A DNA stretch of 64,000 nucleotides from Cydia pomonella (taxonomy: Eukaryota; Arthropoda; Insecta; Lepidoptera; Tortricidae), in contig NC_084711.1 of the NCBI RefSeq assembly GCF_033807575.1, forward strand, positions 682,001 to 746,000, in the 5' to 3' direction. The notes under the pieces are model-generated. The model was given only the letters and a program-made list of their open reading frames with translations. It had not been told where the DNA came from and did no database searches. The translations under genes were made by a program, and so were the position numbers. Shown piece by piece: positions 34,501 through 42,480 of this stretch; within the stretch, counting starts at the first letter, position 1, and each line of letters starts with the position of its first letter.

Positions 34501-37500
34501 TAAAATCTATTAACTAGTCTTCAGAGGAGAAAAAAAAAAAAAAAAAAAAATACAATAAGTAGTAATACAGTAAGCAGGTTTGACATTACCGTCTGTTTCA
34601 TTAATTATCGGATATGTTGTATTTTTTTTTTTTTTTTTTTACTAATATCTGGTAGGTATTAGGACAACCGGAAAGTTACATTTATACATTGTGTACATTG
34701 TATTATATTTAATTATATGAAATAGGTACTTGAACTAAAACAATTTATAATAATAATAAAAAGAATATATAGGAAAAGAGAGCCCTCTTGAAGCATTTTA
34801 AGGAAACTAATTTCGAAGCCCTATCTCTATTTTGTATCCTAAACTAGCTATGTATGTATGCGTGCACATCTACATATGCATCCCTATGTGTAGGTACTTT
34901 ATTGCGAAAAATTGCTCATTTGCTATCTATTTTACTCGAATTTGTTATACAATTCAACATGTATCATCATCCCTATACAATATAAATACTCTTTATTGCA
35001 CACCTCAATAAAAGAAAACAATACAAAAGAAAACAGAAACATAAGCACAGGTAAACAACAAGCGGTCTTATCGCTAAAAAGCGATCTCTTCCAGGCAACC
35101 TTTGGGTTGCGGAAATTAAAATAATTACATTGTCAGTAAGTAGGTGTACATACACATACAATATACAAACATACAAAATAGACTGCCAAAATCTCTTCCT
35201 TTTGATTTACCGTCGCGCTGGTAGTGGTACTGGATAAAAATAATGGTACGAAAGTGTGATCAAGAAAACAATAAATGTGATAATTAAGTAGGTCAGTAGG
35301 TAAATTGAAGAAAATTTAAAGTTTGACAGTCACTGCTGTTTTTTAAACAGGTAAAGATCGGATTGTTTCCTTCCGATGTTTACCTGGAAGGGTCAAGATC
35401 GGATAGCGGTCTACAGCAGTGCTAGGTCTGTTAACACAATTACAAAATCAAACACAGTTTCATCACAATACGCAAAATAAATTACAGGTCGAAGATCGGA
35501 TAGAAGAAAGAATTCGCGAAATTTACCTTGCTCTCTGTGATTGCGCATACGCACTCCCTGAGCGACGCGGGACCACTGGCAGTCGAGGCGCAATGAAATG
35601 GCGTCTTACACAATGTTGCCAACATTAAAAAATAAAGCCAAATTAGGGAGAAATGAATGTCCAACGTTCTTCACCCGCATCCGGTATTTACCCAACATAC
35701 CTTAATCGTTGAACCGCCGCATTTCAAAATGGCCCTTATTTTGATATCCGCTAGCCGTAATGTAATACGTCGGATTATAAAATACGACTGCGATACTTAT
35801 ATGTATATAAATCCCCTCGTCAATGTAATTTCATTGAATTTGCTATCTAGTGGCAAACATCAATGTAGTTATCTTTTACTTGTGACGCACAAGTGTGAGC
35901 AATGTGAAATACAATATTTCTAAAAAAAATGCCTTGTTTATTGTGATTATCCGTAGTAAAAGAAAATGTGATTATTAAATTATAATACGAAAGGTGGTCA
36001 AATCGCAAAATGCTGTCGTTTTATTTAAAATAATGAAATAATTAGACCAGTTCCGAAAGTACCGGGAAATCCCGGTTCTTTAAAACAGTACCGGTTCTGC
36101 AATCCCTAATAAGGATGTTATGCCCATCACTATTCCTTCTGTGTACGTATATTTAGAAACTGTCTCCGCCTCCAATTCGTGCGATAAGGACAACTGCAGC
36201 TCGGACCGAAATTCACACGCAAAAAACTCAAAAATCGAGGTTTCGCTCTCGACTGTTTCCTCCTCCAAAACGCAACCAATCATTATGAAATTTTGGAAAT
36301 TGCAAGAGGAAGAAATAATCTATGCCGCTATGTTTTGATTTTTTTGATATTTGTTGTCATATTTGTATACTGTGCCTTTTTTTACAGCCAATTCAATTGA
36401 GCCGTTTTTGCGATTTTCGAGGCGCTGTAATTTTCTTCAAAATAAAATAATCCAAAAAAGCAAAACATAGCGGCACGGATATTGATGATATTGATCTTAT
36501 TTGAAAAAATCATTGCTCTAGGTTAAAAATCCAGGGAGGAAACAGTCGAGAGCGTTTGTATGGAAAAATCACAACTAGGAATTCCTCTTAAGATTCCTTA
36601 CCTAGCACTCAATTTCATACTATTCATTGCCATACGAATAAATAAATAAAACTCGGTTTCATTTAAATTTCATTCGACAACCGGTCTGGCCTAGTGGATA
36701 CTCCTACCTACGAAGCCGATGGTCCCGGGTTCAAATCCTGGTAAGGGCATTTATTCGTGTGATGGGCATGGATATTTGTTCCTGATTCATGGATGTTTTC
36801 TTTTGTCTTTCTCTTGTGTTAGTATTTATATATATATCGATGTCTAAGTACGCTCAACACAAGCCTTATTGAGCTTACTGTGGGACTTAGTCAATTTGTG
36901 TATTTATGTCCTATAATATTTATTTATTTAGTCAGTCCCCCATTCCATTCTATTTTGAGTCTTTATTTAGACAAATCAAAATTGCATGTGCCATGTGTCT
37001 TAGCCAGTTTTGATGTGTGACCAACTGAGTTTCTAGGAATAAACACAATTAATGACCAAAAAAACTTTCTTACCAATTAAAAACCTAATCTAAATAAAAA
37101 GATATTTATTTAAAAACCGGGCAAGTGCGAGTCGGACTCGCCCACGAAGGGTTCCGTACCATTATTTATAAAAACGGCAAAAAAATTAGGTTTGTTGTAT
37201 AAGAGCCCCCTTAAATATTTATTTTATTCTGTTTTTAGTAGTTGTTGTTATAGCGGCAACAGAAATACATCATCTGTGAAAATTTCAACTGTCTAGCTGT
37301 CACGGTTCATGAGATACAGCCTGGTGACTGACGGACGGACGGACGGACAGCGAAGTCTCAGTAATAGGGTCCCGTTTGACCCTTTGGGTACGGAATCCTA
37401 AAAACGGTTGATGTTAGGTGATGTGATGTATTTTATTTCCGTTAAAAAAAAAAATAGGCGCATTTTACTAAGAATTTTACTTCTGATGCCGTAATATTTT

Positions 37501-38414
37501 TAAGCCAATCTATGAAATATCTTCAGATTTTACTGGAAAATCATTTTTAGGGCGACAGCATCGAAAGCAGCATGAGCGCATTCATCACAATCTCAACCAT
37601 GGCGGCCGCCGCGCTCGGCAACACGTTCAGCGACGTCATCGGCATCGGCTCCTCGTACTACGTGGAGCGAGCGGCCGCCATGCTCGGCATGGCGCCGCCC
37701 CCGCTCGCGCCCGTGCAGCTCGACATGCCCGTGTGTCGCCGCGTGTCCAACCTGGTGAGTCACATAGACACTCACTTTTACCAAGCAGATATGCGAGCGA
37801 TACTACAATTCTATATTAAAGGAATATAGAATGCCTCGCCCGGAGTTCCGAAACGTCCTAAGTTCGAGTCTTGGTTCTGTTTTAACGTTATTTTAGGAGG
37901 TCTCAAATCCCCAAACGATAAAGCCATACTCAACGAGAAATTAAACATGAACGAAGTAACAGCAAAATAGATACTTCAACTGGTTTTTAGATACGTAGCC
38001 AACAAGAAGCTTTGTGGTTTCGCTTGGTGTAGCATACAAAATTCATCCATCGGCAGTCTAGGTCTTAAAATTGTTTTTTAAGGTACGCTCAACTAAGTTG
38101 GATTTTTTATTTTACTCTTTCTATTCCACGACCCCCACGCGAGAGTATGGTACTCGTATAGTTAGAGGACGCTATTTTTGCCGATGTTTTTAATTAAAGA
38201 TATTTTCCATAGTTATACGACACATTCTCACCTTAATGGTTGTCTCCAGGGCCGCGTCCTAGGCATTACATTAGGCTGCTTCCTCGGCATGACACCGCTC
38301 CTCTTCAAGGACGACAAAGACGACAAGGATAAAGACAAGGACAGCAAGAAAGATAAACAAGGCCCTAAAGCGGAAGCGAAAGCGGACGCGAAAGCGGAGT
38401 TGAAGAAAAGTTAA
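13265..38414 (+). CDS. Tmem65: TMEM65 orthologue, complete, six exons
   Basis: Mitochondrial inner-membrane protein; in mammals TMEM65 is tied to mitochondrial sodium/calcium handling and, in heart, to intercalated discs. Exons 13265-13586, 13691-13804, 14825-14866, 16745-16812, 37551-37754, 38250-38414 give 304 residues with all phases consistent and a TAA at 38412. The N-terminus is basic and hydroxylated, as expected for a mitochondrial presequence. Hallmarks are NSVPFIGFGFLDNFVMIVAG and ISTMAAAALGN.FSDVIG (human FGFLDNAIMIVAG, ISTMAAAALGNLVSDLAG), then a last membrane segment GRVLGITLGCFLGMTPLLF. It is longer than human (240 aa) mainly through the middle exon 2 and a Lys/Asp-rich tail. 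It lies head-to-head with VPS13D. Confidence 0.95.
13691..13804 (+). CDS. Tmem65: TMEM65 exon 2
   Basis: Acceptor TTGGCAG|GG, donor TATG|GTAAAT, 114 nt, phase 1 at both ends. Encodes QRWRTKLGRPSKVPSLGD and YCPVPEDWLKKKY, a segment absent from human TMEM65 but with no stop and correct phase. Confidence 0.82.
14134..14267 (+). mobile_element. MITE, CAGTCAAGTGCAAAAATATG family, copy 1
   Basis: CAGTCAAGTGCAAAAATATG at the left pairs with CATATTTTTACACTTGACTG-like sequence at the right. Nearly identical copies stand at 33041-33178 and, inverted, 44766-44900. Lies in TMEM65 intron 2. Confidence 0.9.
14450..14768 (-). mobile_element. tRNA-derived SINE, second family
   Basis: On the minus strand it starts with GGTGGCCTAGCGGTAAGAGC (A box) and GGTTCAAACCCCGGCTC (B box) at tRNA spacing, then a body with CGGTGAAGAAAAACATCGTG and CCCTCTGGGTTGGAAGGTCA. 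A copy lacking the tRNA head is at 29962-30195 and a decayed one at 20806-20975. Confidence 0.85.
14825..14866 (+). CDS. Tmem65: TMEM65 exon 3 (42-nt microexon)
   Basis: Acceptor TTTCAG|CGG, donor ACT|GTAAGT, phase 1 at both ends. Encodes ATVPKPTTRELVH, aligning with human PPPTPGQLRYVFIH just before the first membrane segment. Too short to be found as a free-standing reading frame. Confidence 0.87.
15459..15955. mobile_element. Foldback element with a SINE fragment inside (TMEM65 intron 3)
   Basis: Ends GGGTCCCCAGCAGCTCGG and CCGAGCTTACTGGGGACTC are inverted. An inner pair, TATCTAGTCCTGTAATTAGT at about 15727 and its complement at about 15824, forms the stem. A SINE piece sits at 15546-15700. 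14867-15458 and 15956-16116 show nothing recognised. Confidence 0.65.
16117..16580. mobile_element. MITE (AGGGCTCTTTCCTACTG ends) with an inserted LINE tail
   Basis: AGGGCTCTTTCCTACTG at the left pairs with CAGTGGAAAAGAGCCCT at the right; the body holds repeated CTGCAG and CCCGTTTT blocks. At about 16266 a GATGATGATGATGG run starts a foreign stretch that looks like the reversed 3' tail of an RTE-type LINE. Confidence 0.6.
16745..16812 (+). CDS. Tmem65: TMEM65 exon 4 (first membrane segment)
   Basis: Acceptor TTTACAG|TA, donor GCG|GTAAGT, 68 nt, phase 1 to phase 0. Encodes SLANSVPFIGFGFLDNFVMI followed by VA, the family signature. Confidence 0.95.
16813..19170. other. First part of the 20.7-kb TMEM65 intron 4
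   Basis: Holds a LINE-tail-like stretch at 16955-17150, an inverted ACTACGTCGGTGG-family copy at 17165-17300, and a hairpin at 17330-17465 (CCCACCCACTTTGTC against GACAAAGTGGGTGTG). A GC-rich patch at 18005-18130 is followed by CCCTTATTCGACATGC. I see no host exon. Confidence 0.5.
19171..20391 (+). pseudogene. Two-exon THAP-domain gene or relic nested in TMEM65 intron 4
   Basis: Exon 1 (19171-19280, donor TG|GTAAGT) gives MPARKRFTKCEICGKRATRE, then KFPLNED. Exon 2 gives QWAKFVGNEDLIHLP and HVCAHHYENQAF and stops at 20389. This is the THAP C2CH layout (CxxC ... W ... CxxH) of a DNA-binding zinc finger. Spliced at the obvious acceptor (CAG before 20145), the junction codon is TGA; using the next CAG six bases on (exon from 20151) keeps the frame but loses the usual CR residues. 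THAP domains occur in host factors and in P-element-type transposases. There is no sign of further domains, so this is a small gene or a fresh relic. Confidence 0.5.
19630..19965 (-). mobile_element. tRNA-derived SINE with an inverted self-copy
   Basis: The B-box region reads CCAGGATTTGAACCTGGGACC on the plus strand. About 54 bases (19651-19704) are repeated almost exactly in reverse at 19720-19772 around a TATATATATATA loop, giving a strong hairpin. Sits between the two THAP exons. Confidence 0.75.
20806..20975 (+). mobile_element. Decayed copy of the second SINE family
   Basis: GGTTCTAACCCCGGCTCTTAA resembles its B box and CCCTCTGGGTTAGAAGGTCAG matches its body. Heavily diverged. 20392-20805 and 20976-21267 show nothing else. 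Confidence 0.55.
21268..21829 (-). mobile_element. RTE-type LINE, 3' fragment
   Basis: A 170-codon open stretch (21317-21829) with VFPIFLYAAETWTIRKTEEK, ALEIWCWRKMLGISWTEF, ILSFFGHVSRRNND and GKRPRKRPPMRWTDQIK, the C-terminal part of an endonuclease/reverse-transcriptase polyprotein. The element ends in an AAG repeat at 21268-21283 (plus strand CTTCTTCTTCTT). The catalytic RT domain is missing, so it is 5'-truncated. Confidence 0.85.
22103..23333. mobile_element. 1.2-kb foldback element with about 480-520-bp arms
   Basis: The left arm (about 22103-22585) and right arm (about 22805-23333) are inverted copies with perhaps 80 percent identity. Both carry TCGGATTAGGACCAA, GGCCCCTTTTTCATGCCCA, CATTTGGGGACCTCGAGGAA, CATTTGTAC and GGGTTATGGGT blocks in the same order. 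A 220-base centre separates them. No protein-coding frame is recognisable. Transcription through the intron would give a long hairpin RNA. Confidence 0.85.
23802..25300 (-). CDS. LINE ORF2: endonuclease fused in frame to the RT C-terminus
   Basis: Open from about 25300, overlapping the ORF1 end, with the endonuclease start FHQNVQSLKSKINQIEIL. Then GGVCIYTKKS, VCVYRSPDGDF, IIAGDFNVNIL and MSDHTGQL: all main apurinic-endonuclease blocks, the last close to the catalytic SDH. Directly after it comes NMQEHINSVLTNILKWLNSL, which normally lies just past the RT catalytic FADD box, and then a normal C-terminus (VSFLGVEIDTHLNWKAHI, NVFNHLPNEIKSLEG). The RT fingers and palm are gone, yet the frame is kept. 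It cannot encode an active RT. A TTG at 25115 is not a needed start. Confidence 0.85.
25303..26796 (-). CDS. LINE ORF1: PHD-type finger, coiled coil, esterase-like domain
   Basis: 497 aa. Residues 10-65 form a Cys4-His-Cys3 PHD-like finger (KCSLC, LKCCTCKK, LHIKC, WKCNKC). Residues about 150-200 form a heptad-type coiled coil (IIELKDEITVLTTQLNSAHE). Residues about 280-440 resemble an SGNH-hydrolase/esterase fold (IFVFGGEQCAGISSML, KVVLSLGEHDTNPMK). PHD plus esterase is the known layout of CR1-group ORF1 proteins, thought to bind RNA and membranes or lipids. The frame is fully open and its last codons overlap the start of ORF2. Confidence 0.87.
   Translation of the reverse strand: MSFHINDKKTKCSLCGTAVTSREYLKCCTCKKILHIKCTANVSIKRFLLMTKKDKGNWKCNKCVGPSPTIEPQIQSTPKQEKKKCLEKNDEINNVTSRRRPRRKSISLSPVNTINSTLKNSPFCSSAESTSDNDEDISVKSLPNLTESTQIIELKDEITVLTTQLNSAHEEIEVLNTEVRRLTKGHADLERQIATLKKLLDGGGIGSPIKSTPKTGKNKKTRCAEKGIPEIDTSSTNSTNPSSQSERHTIISNIVTKKLPSTLNLGQSTQEGERKTKNIFVFGGEQCAGISSMLLRMRYDNDSTKYNVKSFISPGATSDIIMDSVKDYTFVKGDKVVLSLGEHDTNPMKIVTALNSVLKSLENCTVFILGIRISKDIDVNVLNYLLRQSCIQINNFRFVEILCNKKSKLKNKYMYMKEICKKINAILDQMDYKEAYYSFVNDVAAADLKCSAVPSEAAESIVQNSVNICTTSNLQEPLPKKGTIPYYFFRNREENPN
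26841..28830. other. TMEM65 intron 4, mostly unassigned
   Basis: AT-rich. Two short tRNA-like patches: 27505-27540 (A-box-like TGGCTCAATGAGAGCG) and 27950-28030 (B-box-like GGGTTCGAGACTCGC followed by a T run). They could be SINE remnants but lack a partner box. No exon recognised. Confidence 0.4.
28840..29350 (-). pseudogene. mariner (maT-like, DD37D) transposase fragment
   Basis: Minus-strand pieces PWIFEQDSAPARKAKTTQAW and EDWPSSSPDLNPLDYAI carry the second and third catalytic Asp of the IS630-Tc1-mariner DDE domain. With Asp in QDSAP and in NPLD the spacing is 37 residues, as in maT elements. The usual IWQ after DYA reads as a stop (TAG), and an upstream piece (HPPNMILGVSYSGLTQIHFC) is in another frame. 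Dead copy. 29400-29960 beyond it shows nothing recognised. Confidence 0.8.
29962..30195 (+). mobile_element. SINE body, second family, head missing
   Basis: CAGTCGCTTTTCGGTGAAGG, CATCGTGAGGAAACTGGACT, CCCTCTGGGTTGGAAGGTCA and TGGGACAACGCTAGGAAGAA match the body of the element at 14450-14768. No A or B box at its left end. Confidence 0.8.
30568..30700. mobile_element. MITE (GGGCGGCTACCG ends)
   Basis: GGGCGGCTACCGGGAAAATC near the left pairs with GGTTTTCGCGGTAGGCCCCC at the right, about 130 bases apart. Confidence 0.6.
30716..31195 (+). mobile_element. MITE, CAGTGTTGCCAGG family
   Basis: Begins CAGTGTTGCCAGGTGAGCG and ends CGCCTGGTCACACTG. Several ATCGTAC boxes lie inside at both ends. The reversed relative at 10070-10470 shares its internal blocks in order, so this is a true family. 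Confidence 0.7.
31196..33040. other. TMEM65 intron 4, unassigned with one hairpin
   Basis: AT-rich. At 32815-32870 ATCAACACTTGAT and ATCAAGTGTTGAT form a stem, and 32889-32909 reads GCATGTCGAATAAGGCCCC, inverse of the 18125-18142 sequence. They may be ends of one MITE family. Nothing else seen. Confidence 0.45.
33041..33178 (+). mobile_element. MITE, CAGTCAAGTGCAAA family, copy 2
   Basis: TACAGTCAAGTGCAAATATA to ATTTTTACACTTGACTGTA. Almost identical to copy 1 at 14134 over its whole length, so recently active. 33179-34074 beyond it shows nothing recognised. Confidence 0.9.
34075..34230 (+). repeat. Interspersed repeat, ACTACGTCGGTGGCAAACAAG family, short copy
   Basis: T run, ACTACGTCGGTGGCAAACAA, CCTGATGGTAAGCAGAATCC and CAACTCCAGAGGAGTTACAT. 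34231-34973 holds only A and T tracts (34531-34550, 34625-34641). Confidence 0.75.
34974..35130 (-). mobile_element. LINE 3' tail (AAGGTTGTCTGGAAGAGATCGC family)
   Basis: On the minus strand: CAACCCAAAGGTTGCCTGGAAGAGATCGC-like, then GCGATAAGACCGC and a tail with GAGGTGTGCAATAAAGAGTA. Same family as 38566-38705 and 44903-45015. No coding sequence remains. Confidence 0.7.
35131..36678. other. TMEM65 intron 4, unassigned
   Basis: A pair of GATCGGAT boxes near 35355 and 35395, a CCGGGAAATCCCGG palindrome at 36060, and a hairpin TATGCCGCTATGTTTTGATT (36321) against GCAAAACATAGCGGCAC (36458). The latter pair may bound a MITE. No exon seen. Confidence 0.4.
36679..36932 (+). mobile_element. tRNA-derived SINE, first family
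   Basis: CCGGTCTGGCCTAGTGGATAC (A box) and GGTTCAAATCCTGGTAAGGG (B box), then CATGGATATTTGTTCCTGA and CAACACAAGCCTTATTGAGC, ending in ATTTATTTATTT. Good match to 7888-8165. Confidence 0.85.
37112..37405 (-). repeat. Interspersed repeat, GGTTCCGTACC family, inverted copy
   Basis: Starts AAAACCGGGCAAGTGCGAGT and ends ACCCTTTGGGTACGGAATCC, with GGACGGACGGACGGACAGCG inside. It is the reverse of 4903-5170 and ends 146 bases before TMEM65 exon 5. Confidence 0.8.
37551..37754 (+). CDS. Tmem65: TMEM65 exon 5
   Basis: Acceptor TTTTAG|GGC, donor CTG|GTGAGT, 204 nt, phase 0. Encodes SAFITISTMAAAALGNTFSD, VIGIGSSYYVERAAAMLGM and PVQLDMPVCRRVSNL, matching human up to PKQVDMWQTRLSTHL. GC-rich compared with the surrounding DNA. 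Confidence 0.95.
38250..38414 (+). CDS. Tmem65: TMEM65 exon 6 (last membrane segment, KD-rich tail, stop)
   Basis: Acceptor GTCTCCAG|GGC. Encodes GRVLGITLGCFLGMTPLLF, then 30-odd residues of nearly pure Lys/Asp/Ala/Glu and a TAA at 38412. Human ends with a short acidic tail instead. Confidence 0.94.
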   Translation, partial: GRVLGITLGCFLGMTPLLFKDDKDDKDKDKDSKKDKQGPKAEAKADAKAELKKS

Positions 38415-38565
38415 TTCTGGCAAGTGTTAGGAGGGGCGGATAGATAAGACCGGTAAGGTACAAAGGTACAAATCAATTAAGATTTTACTGTTGTGGAATG
38501 TAGAGAAAAAACAGCCTGATTTTATTTATTTTTTAAAAGAATTTTAGAGTAGATAATTCCGCTAC

Positions 38566-38705
38566 CTAAAGGTTGTCTGGAAGAGATCGCTTATTAGCGA
38601 TAAGTTCGCCTGTTATTTACCTCTTCTTAATGTGCCGTAATATTTGTATTGTTTCTGTATTGAGGTGTGCAAAAGAGTATTTATATTGTATTGTATTGTA
38701 GATAC
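38566..38705 (+). mobile_element. LINE 3' tail just after the TMEM65 stop
   Basis: AAAGGTTGTCTGGAAGAGAT, GCGATAAGTTCGCC and TGAGGTGTGCAAAAGAGTAT, ending in a TATTGTATTG run. It lies about 150 bases past the TMEM65 stop, so it is probably within the 3' UTR; the poly(A) site is not identified. Confidence 0.7.
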
Positions 38706-38786
38706 ATAATATAAGTTGCACTTGAAATTTTAATTGGTTTGCAATATTTCACGTAAAGGATTCTCACGTTTCATTTATGAAGCTTT

Positions 38787-38964
38787 AGGCGACGTTTCCA
38801 CCAGAGATATGCGAGGATGTGTAGCGAGGCCAGCGAGGTGCGTGTTTATTAAAAACCAATAGAATCATTCCATTTACCTATCCTCGCTCAGAGTGAAATG
38901 ATTATTGTTAATAAACACATCCCTCGCTACGCATCCCTGCTCATCTCTGGTGGAAACGCAGCCT
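38787..38964. mobile_element. Palindromic MITE (TTTCCACCAGAGAT family), copy 1
   Basis: AGGCGACGTTTCCACCAGAG pairs with CTCTGGTGGAAACGCAGCCT. CGAGGATGTGTAGCGAGG and CCTCGCTACGCATCC lie inside. A relative is at 57044-57212. 38965-39679 shows nothing recognised. Confidence 0.8.
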
Positions 38965-39679
38965 AATAGTAAAGAGTAGTAGAGGTTTTCTTGTGTATGA
39001 TTTAAACTGTATATATTCTACAACAGTAAATATGAAAAATAATCATGATATGATTTTTTTTAATATGACATGACATTGTCTGTAATATTGAAAAAACGAT
39101 TGTTCCGCCCCTGAACCCAATGTACTTAGTATCACATTTTAAAGACACAATTTTGAAATCTCATCTTCTTAGGATGCGACTAAAGCACTGTTTTAAAACA
39201 AAAATATCGGCCTAACTGCAATATTACACGTAGTAAAATTAGAAACTTATTGACAAAGACATAGGGTCTAAATTAAAAACGACCTTTTTAGCGTCTTTGT
39301 CGTTTTAATGTTAAAAATATAGGGGCACAACTCACTTGTAGAATTATGTCTGATGTTTAGCTAAAAGTGCAGGATATTTTTATGAATGTAAGCTTAAATT
39401 CTATGCGACGTATACTGACTTTGGACTTCGTGTAAATTGTAGTCTATTGACTTATATTGCATATAATGCGCACTGTGTAAGGTATAGATATTCGATGTTG
39501 TGCATTTAGTTCCCAATTTTACTAATACCAATGAGAATTGATTGTAATAGAGGTAAAGTCTAAGAATCATACACGTGACCTTTAGTTAGAAAAATAAAAT
39601 AGATGGCGCTGTATTGCGCCATATGTTTTGCGGTCACTGAACTGTAAAATGTCAACTTTTGACAGTCAGAGTTACCGCA

Positions 39680-39910
39680 AAATTATGGAAGGTAGAGGCA
39701 AAGAACAAAATCTCCTTAGGCAGAACTGTTGCAAAAGTGTCCAGCTGTCAGCTATAAATAATAGTTCCAAATCTCTCCAGAGTAGCGCTAGAGTAGCTAA
39801 GAGCCTAGGCGTTATTGACGGAGTGAAGTGCGCTATTTATGGTTTTTTGTCGGACACTTTTTGTTATATGGAGATTTTGTTCCTTGCCTCTACCTTCCAT
39901 ACGCAAAATG
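39680..39910. mobile_element. Foldback MITE
   Basis: GGAAGGTAGAGGCAAAGAAC at 39688 is the complement of GTTCCTTGCCTCTACCTTCC at 39879, about 30 paired bases around a 155-base centre. The 130-codon frame across it is chance. 39911-40606 shows nothing recognised. Confidence 0.75.
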
Positions 39911-40606
39911 TATGGAGCTGTACAGCGCCCTCTCGTTTACCTGTCGGATTCGAAGCACGAAATTGTCTTAGATTTTACGCATCTTACTCAATCAATGTAT
40001 CTTTACTAATACTAACATGAAATGTCACATGAAAATTACTTAACTATGGTCCTTATTCTGATTGAAATAAGGCACAAATAAGTTTAATCTCACGTATTTC
40101 TTGTGAGATCTGTCTTCCATACGCTACAGTAGTTGAAATTATTTGAGATGAACGTTATTTATAATGATATTATATTTTGAGCTATATTGCCTTGATCGTA
40201 AGGTCGATATTTGAACGGATCATTTCATTAAGACTCATTCATGTCAAATAAATTAAACTAACCTATTTGATCAGACGCATATATTTATTATATAAGAGAA
40301 ATGCTTGTAATATTAGTCATTATATTAAGTTTTTGTTATATTTTAATAGTTAATTTAAATTTGATTTTTTAAAGGTTTTTTTTTTTCGAATTTACATAAT
40401 TTGTATCTTGCCGATGGCAGCTCTCTGGCATTGATAGTGAAAGGAAAAGGTGGCCAGTAGCGATACAGGATATTATTTTAAACCAATATATAAAACTCCT
40501 TCACTGTCTTACAGTTTTGGCATCACATGTCAAATCTCATACAAACTTGTATTGAAACGGATTGTTACTTTAGCCAGCCTCGTTTACACTTTCGAGTATA
40601 ACTCAG

Positions 40607-40738
40607 TACAGTCGCCATCGGATATATAGGAGCGGCCGAAGTGCTCACAAATATCTGAACACGCCTTTATCGTCAAGCCGCTAGAGTGCGTGTTCAGATA
40701 CTTCAGATATTTTTAAGCACACCTCGGCCGCGATTGTA
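40607..40738. mobile_element. Palindromic MITE with TACAGTC-type ends
   Basis: TACAGTCGCCATCGG ... GGCCGCGATTGTA with an inner stem ATCTGAACACGC / GCGTGTTCAGAT. 40739-41328 shows nothing recognised. Confidence 0.65.
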
Positions 40739-41328
40739 CCAGGTCTAGAAATGTGCAAAGTGGCTCGCAATATTTTCAGTGAAATTGAACCTTATTTGAG
40801 AGCCAAAAGGTTGTAATTAGGATAGATGATCATATAGGCTGACTACGCTCAGTCTGCAACGATTTGACAGTGACAATGTATGAACTTGGCGTGTATTCCT
40901 ACCGGAGACGAATTGTATAATCATTATTTTGTCCGAGGAAAGTTGTACAAATATTGTTATTATGTACTCGCTTAGTGTAGACGGGGCTTTAGTAATACGC
41001 TTATGTTGTCCCACAGCTAGAGTAATACGTAGTATATGTTGTTTACTCGTTTTTCGTATATTTGTGTACGATAAGCTGCACCCACTGCATTGTGTATGGT
41101 GAAAGTTCAGATAGGTAAAAGGACATAAGTAAATAAAATGTTTTTAATCGGTGTCTTAGATTTTTTTTTTTGTTTAATTAGGAATGGTTTCAACCATGTT
41201 TTAACTTGAGATGGCTTTTTGTCGGTCTGTTATTTTGGTCTAGTTTAGTTCATGTAGAACACGGTAGGATTTTATTTTTATTAATTTGAGGAATGAAAAA
41301 CAATCATATCAACGAGATAAAAGTTTCA

Positions 41329-41788
41329 TACAAGGTGCCCGTGAGCATTGCGAGAGATTTTAACGGTGCATTCCTGATGGAAACAGAAGCAAAAAATGGT
41401 ATAATATAACTTTTTGTGAAATTCGCCAAAAAAAAATTTTTTTTTTCCTTTTTTTGAACACTCCTGTACATAAAACGTAATTTTTATTGATAAACAGAAC
41501 CTAAAACTAACTAAAAAGTTTTTTTTTTATTTGGGGGTAACCTCTCGAATACATTTTTTTCATTTTTCGATGTCAATCAATAGGTATGTCCAGACTAGAC
41601 CTCAAAGTAGTAATAACGCAGTCAAAAATGTGTTTTCTACCGACTTATGACGAAATAATGATTTCGAAAAACATTTAATTATCTCTGAAACTAGGCCAAA
41701 CCAGAAAATTTTATATGACATTTTAGTTTCTAAATATTACCAGGAATGCTTAGTTAAAATGTCTCGCAATGCTCACGGGCACCTTGTA
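41329..41788. mobile_element. MITE with 36-bp inverted ends
   Basis: TACAAGGTGCCCGTGAGCAT at the left and ATGCTCACGGGCACCTTGTA at the right are exact complements, and the match continues to about 36 bases. The body is AT-rich with no frame. 41789-42480 beyond shows nothing recognised. Confidence 0.9.
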
Positions 41789-42480
41789 TAAGCAAAATAT
41801 TGGACTTGTATATGTATACTTCATTTAGTATAGAAATATATGCAATAACATTTATTTCAATATATATGTAGTTCTTAGCTATTCTTTTTTACCTATCTGA
41901 CATTCGTCTAAGATTTTTGTATATAATTTTGTAAAGTTTAGTACAAAAGAGTATTGAAATCTCAACAGTAATGAAGTTCCTGTGTAGATATTGTAAATAG
42001 TTTCACTTGGCAATTATATTCAATTTTACGTCTTCTGTGCAAAGTAATAGAGCTCACTTTTAAACTTTATGTTGCTTAAGTATTTTTTGCAATAAAGTAT
42101 TCTGAAAGCATTTAACTATTCACATGGAATTTTTGGAGTGACAGTGGGGAAATTTTTCAGGCTTATATCAAATTATATAATGTTACCTTTATTCAGAACA
42201 AAGTTTCTATTTATTGTTCGATGGATGTTTTATAATATGACTTTGTGATTATTATTTAGATGAATATAATTATATCTAATGCAATCATTCGGTGTATTCT
42301 TCCCTTGATAGAGTCAAAGCAAGATAAGTAGGTAGGTATTTTGACGTTTAAAATAACACTTGCACTGTCGAGGCTGTCAAAATTGCTGCCAACTTACTCG
42401 TATCCTGGTCTGACTCTACTTCAGTGTTCTGAAAATGCTTAACCTCTTAACCCAAGCTTTTTACGGCGGTACTAGAAGAC

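Noticed and set aside
39628..40020. 130-codon plus-strand frame
   Set aside because: Most of it spans a foldback MITE and it has no family resemblance.
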